A stretch of DNA of 64,000 nt, from NCBI GenBank assembly GCA_000063525.1, contig CT978603.1:1979105-2043104 (forward strand), in the 5' to 3' direction. Shown piece by piece: positions 61,403-64,000 of the stretch (its first letter is position 1; each line of letters starts with the position of its first letter). Source of the DNA: Synechococcus sp. RCC307 (GTDB lineage Bacteria; Cyanobacteriota; Cyanobacteriia; PCC-6307; Cyanobiaceae). The translations under genes were made by a program, and so were the position numbers. The notes beneath the pieces were generated by a model. The model did no database searches. It was not told the origin of the DNA and saw only the letters and a program-made list of their open reading frames with translations.

Positions 61403-61945
61403 ATGCTCAGCCGCGTTGCTGAACGCCACCACAGGCCGTCCACAGCACCCTTGCGGCTGGTGGTTCGCGAGCCCGAAGGCCTGCTGCAGGTCCACACCGC
61501 CAGCTTTCGCGGCAGTTTTGCCAGCGTGTTCAGCGAAGCCCTGCGCTCCGCGGGCCTCGGCAGCCGCGTGCTGATCTGCCAATTCCTGCGCGGCGGCGTT
61601 GATCAAGGCCCCCACCAACCTGTGCAGATGTGTGGGCGCCTCACTTGGCTGCGCCCTGCTGTGACGAGCTGCCTGCAGGCCGAGCACAGCGCCGATGACC
61701 AGCAAGCCGTGCAGGAGCTATGGCAAGAGACCCAGCGCCAAATCCTGGAAGAAGCGCCTGATCTCGTGGTTCTTGATGAACTCGGGCTCGCGTTGGACTA
61801 CGGCTTACTGGATGCCAATGCTGTGATCAGCACCCTGCAGACCCGCCCGGGGCGAATGGATGTGATCCTGACCGGACCTGCCGTGCCGGAGCCTGTGATG
61901 GCAATGGCCGATCAAGTCACCGAACTGCGCCGCGACCGATGCTGA
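61403..61945 (+). CDS. CobO-like P-loop NTPase family protein
   Basis: From ATG 61403 the product has 180 residues. It resembles corrinoid adenosyltransferases of the CobO/BtuR type (LQVHTASFRGSFASVFSEAL, GSRVLICQFLRGGVDQGP and ILEEAPDLVVLDELGLALDYG). The P-loop that should read GKGKTT is replaced by SFRGSFA, so nucleotide binding is doubtful. Upstream GTG 61355 would add 16 residues. It stands between ntcA (divergent) and dcd, an arrangement I know from other picocyanobacteria. The 3' end overlaps dcd by seven bases. Confidence 0.75.
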   Translation: MLSRVAERHHRPSTAPLRLVVREPEGLLQVHTASFRGSFASVFSEALRSAGLGSRVLICQFLRGGVDQGPHQPVQMCGRLTWLRPAVTSCLQAEHSADDQQAVQELWQETQRQILEEAPDLVVLDELGLALDYGLLDANAVISTLQTRPGRMDVILTGPAVPEPVMAMADQVTELRRDRC

Positions 61946-62532
61946 AGAACGATCGCTGGATCAACGAACAAGCTGAGCATGGGCTCCTGGAACCCTTCCA
62001 GCCCACCTTGGTGCGCCATCTCGATCCTGAGAACCGCAGCGGCGCAGTGCTCAGCTTTGGTTGTTCGTCTTATGGCTACGACCTGCGCCTGTCACCCCAG
62101 GAATTCCTGATCTTCCGCCATGTGCCTGGCACGGTGATGAACCCCAAGCGGTTTAACCCCGCCAACCTTGAGCCCGCTCCCATGCAGAGCGACGAGGACG
62201 GCAGCTACTTCATCCTCCCGGCCCATTCCTATGGACTCGGTGTTGCTCTGGAGAAGATGAAGGTGCCCGAGAACATCACCGTGATCTGCCTGGGCAAGAG
62301 CACCTATGCCCGCCTCGGCATCATCGTGAACACCACCCCGGCTGAAGCCGGCTGGGAAGGGCACCTCACCTTGGAATTCAGCAACAGCTCAGGTGCTGAC
62401 TGCCGCATCTATGCCAATGAAGGCATCTGCCAGCTGCTGTTTTTTGAAGGTGATCCCTGCGACACCACCTACAAAGATCGCTCCGGCAAATACCAGCACC
62501 AACCCGAGCGCGTCACCTTGGCTCGGATCTGA
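61939..62532 (+). CDS. dcd: dCTP deaminase
   Basis: The 197-residue enzyme deaminates dCTP to dUTP, feeding dTMP synthesis together with ThyX. It shows SSYGYDLRLSPQEFLIF, the HSYGLGVALEKMKVPENIT block and GKSTYARLGIIVNTTPAEAGWEG, including the catalytic Glu. The bacterial dCTP deaminase fold (trimeric beta-jellyroll) is expected. It is adjacent to the convergent thyX, and the start overlaps the CobO-like gene by seven bases. Confidence 0.95.
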   Translation: MLKNDRWINEQAEHGLLEPFQPTLVRHLDPENRSGAVLSFGCSSYGYDLRLSPQEFLIFRHVPGTVMNPKRFNPANLEPAPMQSDEDGSYFILPAHSYGLGVALEKMKVPENITVICLGKSTYARLGIIVNTTPAEAGWEGHLTLEFSNSSGADCRIYANEGICQLLFFEGDPCDTTYKDRSGKYQHQPERVTLARI

Positions 62533-62535
62533 TTC

Positions 62536-63258
62536 TCAGGGCGCCAAGCGCGCCTTATGAAGACGACTTTTCTCATACCAAGCGGCGATCTCAGGGGCCC
62601 ACTGCACCATGTGGGGCCACATCAGATCGCACATCTGGCGAATCTCTTCTTGGGCGTCGAGCTTGGCGCGTAGATCCATGAAATGCAGGAACGCCCTGAG
62701 CGTGAAGCTCACCACAAAGTGCTGGCGGTAGTCGAACGGCAAGATGCCGCGGGCATGCTCTTCGGCAAAGCCCGCTTCCAGCATTTCGGCATACCGCTCC
62801 GCTGATCGGCGGCAGTGCTCAAGGTCTTTGCCCCGTTCCTCCTCGGTGTATTGGTACTTCTTGCCCTGGCGATCGCTGTAGCTGCCAACGGGACGCAGAT
62901 AGAACACCTCTTCGAGATCCAGCTCACCTTTGGCGGCACGGCAGATCCGATCGCCGGTGTAGCGCATCGATTGCACATCAAAGCTGACGCCAACCCGGTG
63001 GGTGCGGGCCTGTTGCATCACCGAATGGGGGAACCAACCCACGTTCAAAACGATCTGCGCATGCTCCAGCGGTCCGTAATGGCCGCGCTCGCCAGAGAGC
63101 AGGCGCTTGACGCAAACCTCACCAGCCCTTGCCTCATCAGGCCACTGGGCTTGATCGGCCACCACATAGCCCTCGGAATAGTCCTGGTGCATCGCCGCGT
63201 AAATGCAGCGCTGAGGATTCGGAGTGGCAGCGATTAAATCAACCCGAAAGCGGTCCAT
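62536..63258 (-). CDS. thyX: FAD-dependent thymidylate synthase
   Basis: A 240-residue flavin-dependent thymidylate synthase using NADPH and methylene-tetrahydrofolate. The ThyX signature RTHRVGVSFDVQSMRYTG is present, with further conserved GPLEHAQIVLNVGWFPHSVM and FVVSFTLRAFLHFMDLR blocks. ATG 63258 is chosen because the region upstream is antisense to the next gene. It works with the adjacent dcd in thymidylate supply. Confidence 0.95.
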   Translation of the reverse strand: MDRFRVDLIAATPNPQRCIYAAMHQDYSEGYVVADQAQWPDEARAGEVCVKRLLSGERGHYGPLEHAQIVLNVGWFPHSVMQQARTHRVGVSFDVQSMRYTGDRICRAAKGELDLEEVFYLRPVGSYSDRQGKKYQYTEEERGKDLEHCRRSAERYAEMLEAGFAEEHARGILPFDYRQHFVVSFTLRAFLHFMDLRAKLDAQEEIRQMCDLMWPHMVQWAPEIAAWYEKSRLHKARLAP

Positions 63259-63283
63259 GCCATGGCACGTTCTGGCAGGGACC

Positions 63284-64000
63284 TTAAGCGCGATCGGTCG
63301 CTTGCACCTGATCAAGAGCGCGCAGCAATCGCCGGTTCCGGCGCCGGTCCAGCAGGGCCAGACGCCACCAACGCTCATCGAGGCCAGTAAAGCTGCGGCA
63401 ATCGCGCACCAAGATGCGGTGCTGCTGCTCGAGCCTTTGGCGCCAGTTCTCCAACGCGTGGCCGCGCTGCACCAACAGGAAATTGCAACTGCTGGGGCTC
63501 ACCTGCCAACCACGCCGCACCAATTGATCAACCAACCAGGGCCGTTCTGTCGCGACCCAGGCCTGCACCTTTTTGGTCCAAGCGGCATCGGCCATCAACC
63601 GTTCACCGGCGGCGGCGGCCAAGCCATTGACGGGCCAAGGATCGCGCCACTGGCTCCAGCGCTGCAGACGCTGGGGCTCAGCAATGGCGTAGCCCAGGCG
63701 CAGCCCAGCGATTCCAAACAGCTTGGTGAGGCTGCGAATCACCACAAGGCGAGGGTGCTGGCTAGCCAGCTGCACTAAGGAGTGCTGCTCACCACCAGGC
63801 ACCAGAGGCAAAAAAGCCTCATCAACGACCAAGAGCGGCACGCGCTCCAACAACGCCAGCAACGACTCCTGGCTCCAGAGCTGACCGGTTGGGTTATGGG
63901 GATTGGTGAGCCACAGGGGCCCCTGCAAGTGGGCCAACTGCGATCGGAACGCCTCGGGTAGCTCTTGTGGGCCTGCTTGTTGATGGGGGAGCTGCAGATG
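63284..64000 (-). CDS. PLP aminotransferase of the CobD/HisC type (5' part missing)
   Basis: The open frame runs off the right edge of the window, so the N-terminus is absent. The visible ~238 residues belong to class I/II aminotransferases: WLTNPHNPTGQLW and the PLP-Lys motif IRSLTKLFGIAGLRLGYAIA. The sequence suggests threonine-phosphate decarboxylase (CobD) or a histidinol-phosphate aminotransferase; CobD fits the other corrinoid genes in the window. It ends 25 bases upstream of thyX, on the same strand. Confidence 0.75.
   Translation of the reverse strand, partial: HLQLPHQQAGPQELPEAFRSQLAHLQGPLWLTNPHNPTGQLWSQESLLALLERVPLLVVDEAFLPLVPGGEQHSLVQLASQHPRLVVIRSLTKLFGIAGLRLGYAIAEPQRLQRWSQWRDPWPVNGLAAAAGERLMADAAWTKKVQAWVATERPWLVDQLVRRGWQVSPSSCNFLLVQRGHALENWRQRLEQQHRILVRDCRSFTGLDERWWRLALLDRRRNRRLLRALDQVQATDRA

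Overview
The window (about 64 kb, GC-rich, gene-dense) is chromosomal DNA of a picocyanobacterium of the Synechococcus/Cyanobium type (alpha-cyanobacteria). Evidence: photosystem II small-subunit genes (psbK, psbI, psbN, psbH), the cyanobacterial NDH-1 cluster ndhA-ndhI-ndhG-ndhE, ntcA beside a CobO-like gene, dcd and thyX, an Amt ammonium transporter, and many short cyanobacterial DUF families (DUF1997, DUF3084, DUF3146, DUF3155, DUF3181, DUF3769, DUF4079, DUF4278). No rRNA operon, insertion sequence, prophage or CRISPR array is visible. Two tRNA genes (Met-CAU and Arg-ACG) are present.

Layout. 1-5 kb: end of citrate synthase, ndhAIGE, NAD kinase and a CYTH protein. 5-9 kb: a small unknown gene, a sugar aminotransferase with a Cys-rich insert, a thioredoxin-like protein, a lipoprotein, and a two-gene split photolyase. 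8.8-12 kb: fabI, hisB, a YciI-like protein and a carotenoid oxygenase. 12-19.7 kb: a long minus-strand run. Its downstream half is an overlapping four-gene cassette (SABATH methyltransferase, Leu/Phe/Val-type dehydrogenase, sarcosine-oxidase-like flavoenzyme, BCCT transporter). Its upstream half is housekeeping (MBL protein, phosphohexomutase, RdgB). 19.7-30 kb: RecB-like nuclease, ygfZ, pyrE, tRNA-Met with a GST gene, CNNM/CorC protein, Gfo/Idh oxidoreductase, a very large GH15/phosphorylase-kinase-like protein and a WecG/TagA glycosyltransferase. 30-34 kb: psbK-tgt, cobS, a histidine kinase, and DUF3155 behind a long structured leader. 34-44.6 kb: esterase, purH, ispH, amt, sfsA, murJ and small unknowns. 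44.6-51 kb: tRNA-Arg, glyA, a WecA/MraY-like transferase, cinA, leuC, leuD and an exported pentapeptide protein. 51-64 kb: an LptD-like DUF3769 protein, psbI, GH38 alpha-mannosidase, psbN/psbH, tatA, pth, a YqgF-like protein, DUF3084, ntcA with a recognisable NtcA-type promoter, CobO-like, dcd, thyX and a 5'-truncated CobD/HisC-like aminotransferase.

The strongest candidates for an undescribed system are (i) the SABATH/dehydrogenase/flavin oxidase/BCCT cassette, which reads as an uptake-and-conversion pathway for an amino-acid-derived methylated compound, and (ii) the photolyase split into a FAD-domain gene followed by a separate antenna-domain gene. The structured DUF3155 leader and the Cys-rich insertion in the DegT-family enzyme also deserve a look. 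Functions are assigned by family recognition from translated sequence only; no database search was run.
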